Source: an uncultured Parabacteroides sp.
GTDB lineage: Bacteria; Bacteroidota; Bacteroidia; Bacteroidales; Tannerellaceae
NCBI RefSeq assembly: GCF_902493135.1
Contig: NZ_CABUOD010000013.1
Coordinates: 46,404 to 110,403 of the forward strand
Direction of reading: 5' to 3'
DNA: 64,000 nt
Below, one piece after another: positions 45,919 through 54,253 of this stretch. The notes under the pieces were generated by a model, which did no database searches, was not told the origin of the DNA, and saw nothing but the letters and a program-made list of their open reading frames with translations. Position numbers and translations under genes: made by a program. How positions within the stretch are numbered: position 1 is the first letter of the stretch; each line of letters begins with the position of its first letter.

Positions 45919-46299
45919 ATGAATTTTCCTGCAGATTTAAAGTACACAAAGGATCATGAATGGATCCGTGTAGAGGGCAATGTAGCCTACGTTGGTATTA
46001 CTGATTACGCTCAGGGCGAACTGGGTGAAATCGTTTTCGTCGACATCACGACAGAAGGCGAAGTCGTTGCCAAAGAAGAAGTTTTCGGTACAATCGAAGC
46101 AGTCAAGACCGTTTCAGACCTGTTCATGCCGGTAAGCGGTGAGGTGATCGAAGCGAATGCCGAGCTGGATGACAAACCTGAACTGGTGAATGAAGATGTT
46201 TATGGCAACGGATGGTTGATCAAGATCTCCATCTCAGATCCTTCCGAACTGGATGAACTGATGTCTGCTGCCGAATACGAACAAATGATTGCGAAATGA
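45919..46299 (+). CDS. gcvH: Glycine cleavage system H protein
   Basis: 126 residues, full length. The lipoyl-bearing lysine is Lys63 in GTIEAVKTVSDLF; the domain starts YTKDHEWIRVEGNVAYVGIT. It shuttles the aminomethyl group between the P, T and L proteins. Its end overlaps the purE start by 4 bp. Confidence 0.98.
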   Translation: MNFPADLKYTKDHEWIRVEGNVAYVGITDYAQGELGEIVFVDITTEGEVVAKEEVFGTIEAVKTVSDLFMPVSGEVIEANAELDDKPELVNEDVYGNGWLIKISISDPSELDELMSAAEYEQMIAK

Positions 46300-46802
46300 C
46301 ACCTGTAGTAAGTATTATCATGGGCAGTACTTCGGATCTGCCCGTAATGGAAAAAGCGGCCAAGCTGCTCGACGAGATGGAGATCCCGTTCGAAATGCAC
46401 GCCCTGTCCGCCCATCGTACGCCTGCCGAGGTGGAAGCATTCGCCAAAGGAGCCAAGGGTCGCGGTATAAAAGTGATTATTGCGGCTGCCGGTATGGCTG
46501 CCCACCTGTGCGGTGTGATCGCTTCGATGACGACAGTCCCCGTGATCGGCGTGCCTATCAATTCGACGCTCGACGGCATGGACGCTTTGCTGGCCATCGT
46601 ACAGATGCCTCCGGGAATCCCGGTTGCCACTGTCGGCATCAACGGTGCTTTGAACGCCGGTATCCTGGCAGTCCAAATGCTTGCCGTCGGAGACGAACAG
46701 CTTCAAGATAAGCTTGCAGCCTATAAGGAAGATCTTAAAAAGAAAATCGTAAAAGCAAACGAAGAACTGGCTAAGGTTTCTTTCAAATACAAAACAAACT
46801 GA
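46296..46802 (+). CDS. purE: N5-carboxyaminoimidazole ribonucleotide mutase
   Basis: 168 residues. Signature SIIMGSTSDLPVMEKA at the N-terminus, the catalytic His in ALSAHRTP, and GMAAHLCGVIASMTTVPVIG. It converts N5-CAIR to CAIR in purine synthesis. ATGA overlap with gcvH. Confidence 0.98.
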   Translation: MTPVVSIIMGSTSDLPVMEKAAKLLDEMEIPFEMHALSAHRTPAEVEAFAKGAKGRGIKVIIAAAGMAAHLCGVIASMTTVPVIGVPINSTLDGMDALLAIVQMPPGIPVATVGINGALNAGILAVQMLAVGDEQLQDKLAAYKEDLKKKIVKANEELAKVSFKYKTN

Positions 46803-46803
46803 C

Positions 46804-46897
46804 CAATTGAAAATTGAAAATTGAAAATTGAAAATGGGAAGATGCTGTCTCTGCCTGTTTTTTGATTTTTAATTTTCAATTTTCCATTTTCAATTAT
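46804..46897. repeat. AAAATTG tandem repeat with inverted partner
   Basis: AATTGAAAATTGAAAATTG from about 46805 is mirrored by AATTTTCAATTTTCCATTTT at 46871-46890. It lies between purE and ispG and may terminate purE; structure is of the same kind as the CAATTG repeats around 30350 and 31150. Confidence 0.55.
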
Positions 46898-46901
46898 AAA
46901 G

Positions 46902-48743
46902 ATGGAAGATTTTTTTAACTATCGCCGCCGCAAATCGTCTGTTGCCAACATAGGAAATACTCCGTTAGGAGGCGATAATCCGATTCGCATCCAGTCGATG
47001 GCAAACGTCTCCACAATGGATACCGATGCGGCCGTCTGCCAAGCGATCCGGATGATCGAAGCCGGTGCCGAATATGTACGTTTCACCGCCCAGGGAGAAC
47101 GTGAAGCCCGCAATTTAGGCGTAATCCGCAAACAACTCAACGAGGCCGGATATACGACTCCGTTAGTCGCCGACATCCATTTCAACCCGCGTGCGGCCGA
47201 TGCTGCTGCCGAAGAGGTGGAAAAAGTGCGCATCAACCCCGGAAACTACGTGGATAAGGTGAAGACATTCGACCTGCTGGAATATACCGACGAGGAATAC
47301 GCCGCAGAGTTACAGAAGATACGCGACCGTTTCATACCATTCCTTAACATCTGCAAAGCACACGGAACCGCCATCCGTATTGGCGTGAACCACGGTTCGC
47401 TGTCCGACCGAATTATGAGCCGGTACGGCGACACTCCCGAAGGCATGGTTGCCTCGTGCATGGAATTTCTGCGTATATGCCGGGATGAAGACTTTCCCGA
47501 TGTCGTGATTTCCATTAAAGCCTCGAACACGGTTGTCATGGTGAAAACCGTCCGCCTGTTGGTCAGGACGATGGATGCTGAAGATATGCACTACCCGTTG
47601 CATCTCGGTGTGACGGAAGCCGGCGACGGCGAAGACGGCCGCATCAAGAGTGCCGTCGGCATCGGCACCTTGCTGTCCGATGGCATCGGCGACACGATAC
47701 GCGTCTCTTTGAGCGAAGATCCGGAGGCAGAAATCCCGGTTGCCCGCAAGCTGGTCGACTACATACTCGAACGCGAAGGGCACGAACCGGTAAAGGCCGC
47801 ACCTGCTCCGGGATATGATCCGGTTACTGTCGAACGCCGCCGCAGCCGGGTGACGGAAGGGATCGGGGGAAACTTCCCGCCGATCGTCATTTCCGACCGC
47901 AGCAACGGTGATTTCGAGTTTGACCATGCGTCACAGCCGGACTATATATATATAGGTAAGGAAGATCCGGATAACCTGCCGGACAACTTCCGTCTTTTGG
48001 TAGACGCCCACTTCTGGAAAGAACGTCCGAATGCCTATCCTTTCTTTATCGCATCGGAAATAGAGGAACTGAAAGATTATTCCGTCCCTCTGAAATTTAT
48101 CCGCCTCACCTACCGGGATCTGACCGACCGCGTAATCGAGGTTCTGAAAAAGGATACCTCCGTAATCGTGATCCTGAGCACGCATCACCGTAATGGTATC
48201 GCCGCCGAGCGGGCAGCCATGCATCGCCTGCTGGCAGCCGGTTGCGATGTGCCGGTCGTCCTGCACCGCGACTATCGAGAGACGGATATCGAAGCGTTGC
48301 AATTGAAATCGGCCGCCGACTTCGGGACTTTGCTGTTAGATGGTTTCGGCGACGGGATCATGCTTCACAACGAAGGCTGCGAAACGATGGTAACTGACAG
48401 TTGCATGTTCGGCATCCTGCAGGCGACCCGTACCCGTATCAGCAAGACAGAATATATCTCCTGCCCAAGCTGCGGACGTACCTTATATGACTTGCAAACG
48501 ACAATCGCTCGTATCAAGGAGGCCACTTCACACCTGAAAGGCTTGAAGATCGGCATCATGGGGTGTATCGTGAACGGCCCTGGCGAAATGGCGGATGCCG
48601 ATTACGGCTATGTCGGCGCCGGAAAAAACCGGATCAGCTTGTACAAAGGCAAAGAATGTGTCCTGAAAAACATTCCCGAAGAAGAAGCCGTAGAACGGTT
48701 GGTCCAGCTGATAAAGGAGAACGGGGATTGGACGGATCATTAA
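46902..48743 (+). CDS. ispG: 4-hydroxy-3-methylbut-2-en-1-yl diphosphate synthase
   Basis: 613 residues, the long three-domain form typical of Bacteroidetes, Chlamydiae and plants, with an extra domain between the TIM barrel (1-270) and the iron-sulfur domain (about 505-613). NPIRIQSMANVSTMDT starts the barrel; the cluster ligands are in ISCPSCGRTLYDLQ and GIMGCIVNGPGEMADADYGY. It makes HMBPP in the MEP isoprenoid pathway. Confidence 0.97.
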   Translation: MEDFFNYRRRKSSVANIGNTPLGGDNPIRIQSMANVSTMDTDAAVCQAIRMIEAGAEYVRFTAQGEREARNLGVIRKQLNEAGYTTPLVADIHFNPRAADAAAEEVEKVRINPGNYVDKVKTFDLLEYTDEEYAAELQKIRDRFIPFLNICKAHGTAIRIGVNHGSLSDRIMSRYGDTPEGMVASCMEFLRICRDEDFPDVVISIKASNTVVMVKTVRLLVRTMDAEDMHYPLHLGVTEAGDGEDGRIKSAVGIGTLLSDGIGDTIRVSLSEDPEAEIPVARKLVDYILEREGHEPVKAAPAPGYDPVTVERRRSRVTEGIGGNFPPIVISDRSNGDFEFDHASQPDYIYIGKEDPDNLPDNFRLLVDAHFWKERPNAYPFFIASEIEELKDYSVPLKFIRLTYRDLTDRVIEVLKKDTSVIVILSTHHRNGIAAERAAMHRLLAAGCDVPVVLHRDYRETDIEALQLKSAADFGTLLLDGFGDGIMLHNEGCETMVTDSCMFGILQATRTRISKTEYISCPSCGRTLYDLQTTIARIKEATSHLKGLKIGIMGCIVNGPGEMADADYGYVGAGKNRISLYKGKECVLKNIPEEEAVERLVQLIKENGDWTDH

Positions 48744-48781
48744 ATATAATTACTGAGACGGTTAGTTCTCAGTAATTATAT
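48744..48781. terminator. Bidirectional hairpin, 14-bp perfect stem
   Basis: ATATAATTACTGAG at 48744-48757 is the exact reverse complement of 48768-48781, loop 10 bp. It lies between convergent ispG and the GH110 gene; the last codons and the stop (48762-48764) of the latter are inside the hairpin. Confidence 0.7.
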
Positions 48782-50570
48782 CCTTAGCTTCGTCAAACCC
48801 TCCCTCAAATCGATTATCCTTGATCTCCCTATTAATAACACGCTGGAAAAAGAAACGATGGTTGTTCCAATGGAAAGCGGGATAATCATGATTCTGCCTG
48901 ATCACATTATTGCGGAAAACAAGGCCGTCCACCGATTTGGCATACAGGATCGGCATGTCAAAGGTGTCGAACTCGTTGTCCTCAATCACGATCCCGCTAT
49001 GGAAATATTTCTTCTGATCTTTCAAATCCGGTATCTCCGGATAGATGGAAATAACGGCATTCGTAAACTGGAACTGATTCGTCAACGCATTGATAAACTT
49101 GTTATTCCGGATCACCACATCGTGACAAGCCCCCGTCTCGAACCATCCGTTACAGTCGCCGCACAGCAGGATTGCCGTACCGGAAGTGTGATCGAAAACG
49201 TTATTCTCGACTACAGTCTTCTTAGGAGTGCTGAACAGGGAACCGCGGGCACGGTTATTACGGATCACATTGTCGGCAAAATAAACCTCCGGCGTCCATT
49301 CCAGATTCTCGATGCCGTAAGTGCCGGTTTCACTGATAGCGGGATCGACAGGCTTCTCGAACGTGATGCGGAACTGTTTCGCACCATGATCGTCAGGTTT
49401 ATCGACAGCTTCAATAGCGGTTACCTCGTTCTGTTCCCCTAAAATTTCCATCGTTTTGGAATCGATAAACTGGACGGCATCACCCGGACGGCCCCATTCG
49501 AAACCGTAGGACTGCCCGTGCATGTATTCGCCGACCAACGTCTTGTCGTCTATCCGCTTTTGCACTTTCAGATAGGTTCCATGCACATTGATGGCATCAT
49601 CCATCATGCCTTCGTACAGACCGCCGACCGAACGGATCAGACCCTTGCAACCTGAAAAATGAGTCGCATCGGCTTGTGTCGTGAAATAACGCGGATCATC
49701 CTCGCCACGCAGGCAGACCGAGAATTTATCCAGCGTGATATTCTCGCTCATCTGTGCCAACAAGCCCATTCCTTCCGCATAATGCACCTGTATATTTTCG
49801 AGTGTCGTATTCGTATCATGATACATGAAAACGCCCGGAGTCGGACGACCGTATCCACGGAAAACGACAACCGTACCCGGTATCAGCTTCTTGTTCTTCC
49901 AGGGAGCGAGAATCTTACGCGGAGCGATCTCGGCGACCTGCTTGCTGCCCACACTGATATCACTGGTCGTATAGACCAATCGCTTCGTATCTCCTTCAAA
50001 AGCGATACCCCAAGCAGGAACATGTTCCCAATCTTCCCCTTTGGCGACAAAGTTGCTGTCGCGTATTTCATATTCCACCCAGGGAGCGACCTCGTAGGTG
50101 ATCATACCGCCGACCGTGTCGTTCTCCAACACTTTCACCTGGCTGATATGCGGATTCGCAAAGTCGATACTGAAATTCTTCAACGTGCAATTGTCCGAAC
50201 CTACCAAAGAGACCGGAAGCATCCGTCCGTGGAAAACCAGTTCGGAGCCTTGTCCGTCAAAAACCACGTTCTTCATATTCTCGAAAGCCAGCCCCACCTG
50301 CTTCGGATTATCCTGATCATGGTTGGAGATGAAATATTCACGCTCCGAAGAACCCGAAGGATAAAAATCATAGCGGCCTTTCGGCAGGAAGATCCGGACC
50401 GTGTCGGAGTCCGATTCCGCCGCTATTTGCTGAAGGGCTTTCGCGATCAATGGAGAAGCGTTTTCGCCGGTATCAGGTTTCAGTCCATACGTGGACAGAT
50501 CATACGCGCCGCCTTTACAAGCCGTAAACAGGGCGATAAACAAGAATGTCAAAACAGAGTTTAATTTCAT
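48762..50570 (-). CDS. GH110-type alpha-1,3-galactosidase, lipoprotein
   Basis: 602 residues. Lipoprotein signal (LFIALFTACKGG, Cys 19). A right-handed beta-helix fills the rest, with family segments VGLAFENMKNVVFDGQGSEL, LKNFSIDFANPHISQVKV, GVFMYHDTNTTLENIQVHYA, GMMDDAINVHGTYLKV and ILLCGDCNGWFETGACHDVV. GH110 enzymes of Bacteroides remove terminal alpha-1,3-galactose, including blood group B epitopes. Asp residues in GMMDDAINVH fit the inverting catalytic site. Single gene, no Sus pair adjoining. Confidence 0.9.
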   Translation of the reverse strand: MKLNSVLTFLFIALFTACKGGAYDLSTYGLKPDTGENASPLIAKALQQIAAESDSDTVRIFLPKGRYDFYPSGSSEREYFISNHDQDNPKQVGLAFENMKNVVFDGQGSELVFHGRMLPVSLVGSDNCTLKNFSIDFANPHISQVKVLENDTVGGMITYEVAPWVEYEIRDSNFVAKGEDWEHVPAWGIAFEGDTKRLVYTTSDISVGSKQVAEIAPRKILAPWKNKKLIPGTVVVFRGYGRPTPGVFMYHDTNTTLENIQVHYAEGMGLLAQMSENITLDKFSVCLRGEDDPRYFTTQADATHFSGCKGLIRSVGGLYEGMMDDAINVHGTYLKVQKRIDDKTLVGEYMHGQSYGFEWGRPGDAVQFIDSKTMEILGEQNEVTAIEAVDKPDDHGAKQFRITFEKPVDPAISETGTYGIENLEWTPEVYFADNVIRNNRARGSLFSTPKKTVVENNVFDHTSGTAILLCGDCNGWFETGACHDVVIRNNKFINALTNQFQFTNAVISIYPEIPDLKDQKKYFHSGIVIEDNEFDTFDMPILYAKSVDGLVFRNNVIRQNHDYPAFHWNNHRFFFQRVINREIKDNRFEGGFDEAKDIITEN

Positions 50571-50609
50571 GGCTTAATCTTTCGTTGATTATATTTTCAA
50601 TTATACGGG

Positions 50610-50617
50610 CAAATATA
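50610..50617 (-). promoter_or_regulatory. -7 element for the GH110 gene
   Basis: TATATTTG on the minus strand, 40 bp before the start at 50570. Confidence 0.55.
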
Positions 50618-50628
50618 CCATTTATTTG

Positions 50629-50636
50629 TAAATTTG
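50629..50636 (+). promoter_or_regulatory. -7 element for the broken histidine kinase gene
   Basis: TAAATTTG on the plus strand, 43 bp before the ATG at 50679; back to back with the GH110 element, so the two promoters share their upstream DNA. Confidence 0.45.
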
Positions 50637-50678
50637 CCCATTGTCGGATACTTTGATAGGTACATATAAATAAAGTCA

Positions 50679-52232
50679 ATGCTACAAATTTCAATTCTGG
50701 TATTATCGGCATTAGCCGTTATTCTTCTCTCCATACTTATTTTTCTACTATGCAAAAAGAACAATAAGCGCCAAAGAGAGATCGACGAACGACTGAAAGC
50801 CCAGCAGGAAACGATCGATCTGAAAAACAAGCTCACGCTTGCACTTCAGGCAGGCGAACTATCGGTATGGTCATACCTGCCGGAAGAAGACGGTTTCGAC
50901 TTGGCGGACACAAGCACGGTTCCCCAGCCGGGAATGAAATTACAAGATGTAACCAAGCAGCTCGTGCCGGAAGACCAGGAAAAGCATCGCCGCCTCGTCT
51001 GGGACATCGTAGAAGGGAAATGCGACAGGAAAGCCGAGATATTCCGGCTTGTCACACCGGATGGTAACATCTGTTGATATGAAATCTACGCAATGGGAGT
51101 CAAGGACGAGAACGGAAAAGTCAGGCGCCTGATCGGGACGCAAAAGGACATCACCGCACAAGCCAAACGCGAAATGGCCCTTCGAAAGTATATCCAGCGT
51201 TCCGAACTGGCGATCCGTTCCGCCAACATCATCCAATGGGATTATGATGTTGCAACCCGGAAATTCACCCGTCTTTTCGTCGATTCGACACAACCGGACC
51301 TGTTTATCCGTAAACCGTACAACTTCTCCCTCCATCCGGAAGACCGGCTCGTCTTAAAGAATGAAGAGGATTTACGCACGGAAGGGAAAGACGGTTCCCA
51401 CTCCCTTCACCTTCGCGTCATGCTGGAAGGAGAAACCGAATACAGATGGGTGAACTCTTTCGCTGTCCCGCTCGAAAAGAATGCGGATGGGTTCGTTACA
51501 AAGCTGACCGGATTGCAGATAGACCTGACTCCTTTGGAAAAGGCGGAAGAGTCCAACCGGATGAAAAGCGCTTTCCTTGCCAATATGAGCCATGAGATAC
51601 GGACGCCGCTCAACGCTATCGTCGGCTTCTCACAACTTCTGGCGCAAACGGAAGACAAGGAAGAACAGGCCGAATTTGTCCGTATTATCGAAAACAATAA
51701 CAACCTGTTGCTTCAGATCATCAACGACATCCTCGACTTATCCAAGATAGAAGCCGGAAAGATAGAATTCATTATCACTGATTTCAACGTTTCGGAGATT
51801 CTGACCGATCTCCGGCAAGTGTACACGCCACGACTGGAAAAGGGAGTCGAACTTATTTGCGACATCCCCTATCCTACCTGCATAATCCGTTCCGAAAAGA
51901 ACCGGCTGACGCAGGTCTTATCCAATTTGCTAAGCAACGCAGCCAAGTTTACTTCCAAAGGTTCCATCACGATGGGATACCGGGTAACCGAAGGAGAGCT
52001 GTCGTTCTATGTAACCGATACGGGAAAAGGGATCGAGAAGGAGAACCTCGAACAGGTATTCGAACGCTTCACCAAATTCGACAGTTTCGTACCCGGTACC
52101 GGTCTGGGGCTTTCCATTTGCCAGCTGATCGTGCATAAACTGGGCGGACAGATCTCGGTGGAGTCGGAAATAGGAAAGGGAAGTACATTCCGGTTCACGA
52201 TCGCCTGCAACTCCGCCTCCATTACAGGTTAA
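50679..52232 (+). pseudogene. PAS sensor histidine kinase interrupted by an in-frame TGA
   Basis: The frame runs 518 codons from 50679 to 52232 with a single stop, TGA at 51075-51077, after ...TPDGNIC; translation in the same frame resumes with YEIYAMGVKDENGKVRRLIG, completing a PAS domain. A Trp (TGG) at this point is the simplest ancestral reading. The N-terminal part has one membrane helix (SALAVILLSILIFLL) and the first half of PAS1; after the stop come PAS2, HisKA (FLANMSHEIRTPLNAIVGFS) and HATPase (LLSNAAKFTSKGS, GTGLGLSICQ). An ATG at 51093 could restart a soluble fragment. All downstream domains are intact, so the lesion is recent or a sequencing error. Confidence 0.85.
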
Positions 52233-52279
52233 TTAATGAAATACATTTTAAACAGGTTGGCGAAGGCAGAGATTATTCC

Positions 52280-52287
52280 TATATTTG
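52280..52287 (+). promoter_or_regulatory. -7 element for cysS
   Basis: TATATTTG on the plus strand, 23 bp before the cysS ATG. Confidence 0.55.
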
Positions 52288-52309
52288 CCCCTCTTAAATA
52301 CAAATAGAT

Positions 52310-53788
52310 ATGGAACATCCATTAAGCATTTACAACACACTCACAAGAAAAAAGGAACAGTTCATCCCGCTGCACGAACCGCATGTGGGTATGTATGTTT
52401 GCGGTCCCACCGTTTATGGCGATGCCCATCTGGGGCATGCACGTCCGGCGATCACATTCGACCTGCTGTTTCGTTATCTGACTCATATAGGATACAAAGT
52501 ACGCTATGTACGCAACATAACGGATGTCGGCCATCTGGAACATGACGCGGACGACGGCGAAGACAAGATTGCCAAGAAAGCCCGTCTCGAACAACTCGAA
52601 CCGATGGAAGTCGTGCAGTATTACCTGAACCGTTACCACCATGCAATGGAAGCGCTCAACGTACTGCCTCCCAGCATCGAGCCGCATGCGTCCGGCCATA
52701 TCATCGAGCAGATCGAACTGGTCAAGAAGATCCTGGATAACGGTTATGCGTATGAAAGCGAAGGTTCCGTTTATTTCGACGTGGAGAAATACAACAAGGA
52801 TCATAACTACGGCGTTCTTTCCGGACGTAACATCGACGATATGTTGAATACGACCCGCGCGTTGGACGGACAGGACGAGAAGCATAATCCGATCGACTTT
52901 GCCCTTTGGAAATGTGCGCAGCCGGAACATATCATGCGCTGGCCTTCTCCGTGGAGCGACGGGTTCCCCGGCTGGCATTGCGAGTGCACGGCGATGGGCA
53001 AAAAATACTTGGGCGAACATTTCGATATCCACGGCGGTGGCATGGATCTGATCTTCCCGCATCACGAATGCGAGATTGCACAGGCAGTCGCTTCACAAGG
53101 CGAAGATATGGTCCATTACTGGATGCACAACAATATGATCACCATCAACGGACAGAAGATGGGAAAGTCCTTGGGCAACTTCATCACACTGGACGAGTTC
53201 TTTAGCGGAGACAATAAAGTGTTGAGCCAGGCCTATTCGCCTATGACCATCCGTTTCTTCATCCTCCAGGCCCATTATCGCAGCACGGTGGATTTCAGCA
53301 ACGAAGCCCTGCAAGCAGCCGAAAAGGGATTGGAACGTCTGATGGACGCCTACAACCATCTAATGAAGTTGAAGGCAGCCGATGTTTCAACCGTGGATGT
53401 AAAGGATTTGCGCCGCAAATGCTACGATGCGATGAACGACGACCTGAACTCGCCGATCGTGATCGCCCACCTGTTCGATGCAACCCGCGCCATCAACTCC
53501 GTAAAAGACGGCAAGGCTACGATTTCGGTCGAAGACCTGAAAGAGTTACAGGATGTATTCCATACGTTCATCTTCGATATTCTCGGAATGAAAGATGAAG
53601 CTGCTTCAGCCGGAAGCAACAGCAACGAAGCGTTCGGCAAGGCCATGGATCTGTTGCTGACCATTCGCCAGCAGGCAAAAGCCAATAAAGACTGGGCGAC
53701 ATCGGATAAGATTCGTAATGAACTGACAGCTATCGGCTTCGAGATCAAAGATACGAAAGACGGAGCCGAATGGAAATTAAGCAAGTAA
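52310..53788 (+). CDS. cysS: Cysteinyl-tRNA synthetase
   Basis: 492 residues. Zinc ligand Cys and the HIGH-type motif are in GMYVCGPTVYGDAHLGHARP; the KMSKS-type motif is QKMGKSLGNF; zinc ligands continue in FPGWHCECTAMG and FPHHECEIAQ. The C-terminal helical anticodon-binding domain follows. It charges tRNA-Cys in the cytoplasm. Confidence 0.98.
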   Translation: MEHPLSIYNTLTRKKEQFIPLHEPHVGMYVCGPTVYGDAHLGHARPAITFDLLFRYLTHIGYKVRYVRNITDVGHLEHDADDGEDKIAKKARLEQLEPMEVVQYYLNRYHHAMEALNVLPPSIEPHASGHIIEQIELVKKILDNGYAYESEGSVYFDVEKYNKDHNYGVLSGRNIDDMLNTTRALDGQDEKHNPIDFALWKCAQPEHIMRWPSPWSDGFPGWHCECTAMGKKYLGEHFDIHGGGMDLIFPHHECEIAQAVASQGEDMVHYWMHNNMITINGQKMGKSLGNFITLDEFFSGDNKVLSQAYSPMTIRFFILQAHYRSTVDFSNEALQAAEKGLERLMDAYNHLMKLKAADVSTVDVKDLRRKCYDAMNDDLNSPIVIAHLFDATRAINSVKDGKATISVEDLKELQDVFHTFIFDILGMKDEAASAGSNSNEAFGKAMDLLLTIRQQAKANKDWATSDKIRNELTAIGFEIKDTKDGAEWKLSK

Positions 53789-53797
53789 GACTGGTTT

Positions 53798-54205
53798 ATG
53801 ACAATACACGAATTTCTTCAAGGCGATAAGTTTGCCCTATTGGCCGGTGTCGAACTATTGGAAACCGGCAACGGGTATGCAAAGGCCCGCATGGAAATCA
53901 AACCGGAACACCTGAACGGCGGCGGCGTATGCCAGGGAGGAGCCATCTTCACGTTGGCCGACCTGGCCTTCGCTGCCGCAACAAATAGCCATGCACGCCT
54001 GACGCTTTCCATCACATCCAGTATCCACTTCTTCAAAGCCGAAAACAAAGGGTTTCTTTATGCCGAAGCTCGTGAAGTGTTCAGCCACAAGCGGCTCGCC
54101 AACTGTGAAGTACGCATCACCAATGAAACGGGCGACCTGATCGCCACCTTCAACGGAACAGGCTATAGGAAAGACACGGAACTTCCTTTTGCCCCGATAG
54201 AATAA
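53798..54205 (+). CDS. PaaI-type hotdog thioesterase
   Basis: 135 residues. The hotdog core has NGGGVCQGGAIFTLADLAFA, the usual position of the catalytic acid and helix dipole (here with Asp in TLADLAF), and ends FNGTGYRK. Members hydrolyse acyl- or phenylacetyl-CoA. It starts 9 bp after cysS, so it is probably co-transcribed. Confidence 0.9.
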   Translation: MTIHEFLQGDKFALLAGVELLETGNGYAKARMEIKPEHLNGGGVCQGGAIFTLADLAFAAATNSHARLTLSITSSIHFFKAENKGFLYAEAREVFSHKRLANCEVRITNETGDLIATFNGTGYRKDTELPFAPIE

Positions 54206-54208
54206 AAG

Positions 54209-54250
54209 TGTACGCTATTGGCTAATCTGGCAGCAATAGCGTACATTTTT
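54209..54250. terminator. Bidirectional rho-independent terminator
   Basis: TGTACGCTATTG at 54209-54220 is the exact reverse complement of 54234-54245, loop 13 bp, followed by T5 on the plus strand and preceded by A4 that gives T4 on the minus strand. It separates the thioesterase gene from the convergent ABC permease gene. Confidence 0.85.
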
Positions 54251-54253
54251 ACT

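Noticed and set aside
51075..51077. TGA read as selenocysteine in the histidine kinase
   Set aside because: Histidine kinases of this type do not use selenocysteine, the position fits a PAS Trp, and no SECIS-like structure was noted after the codon.
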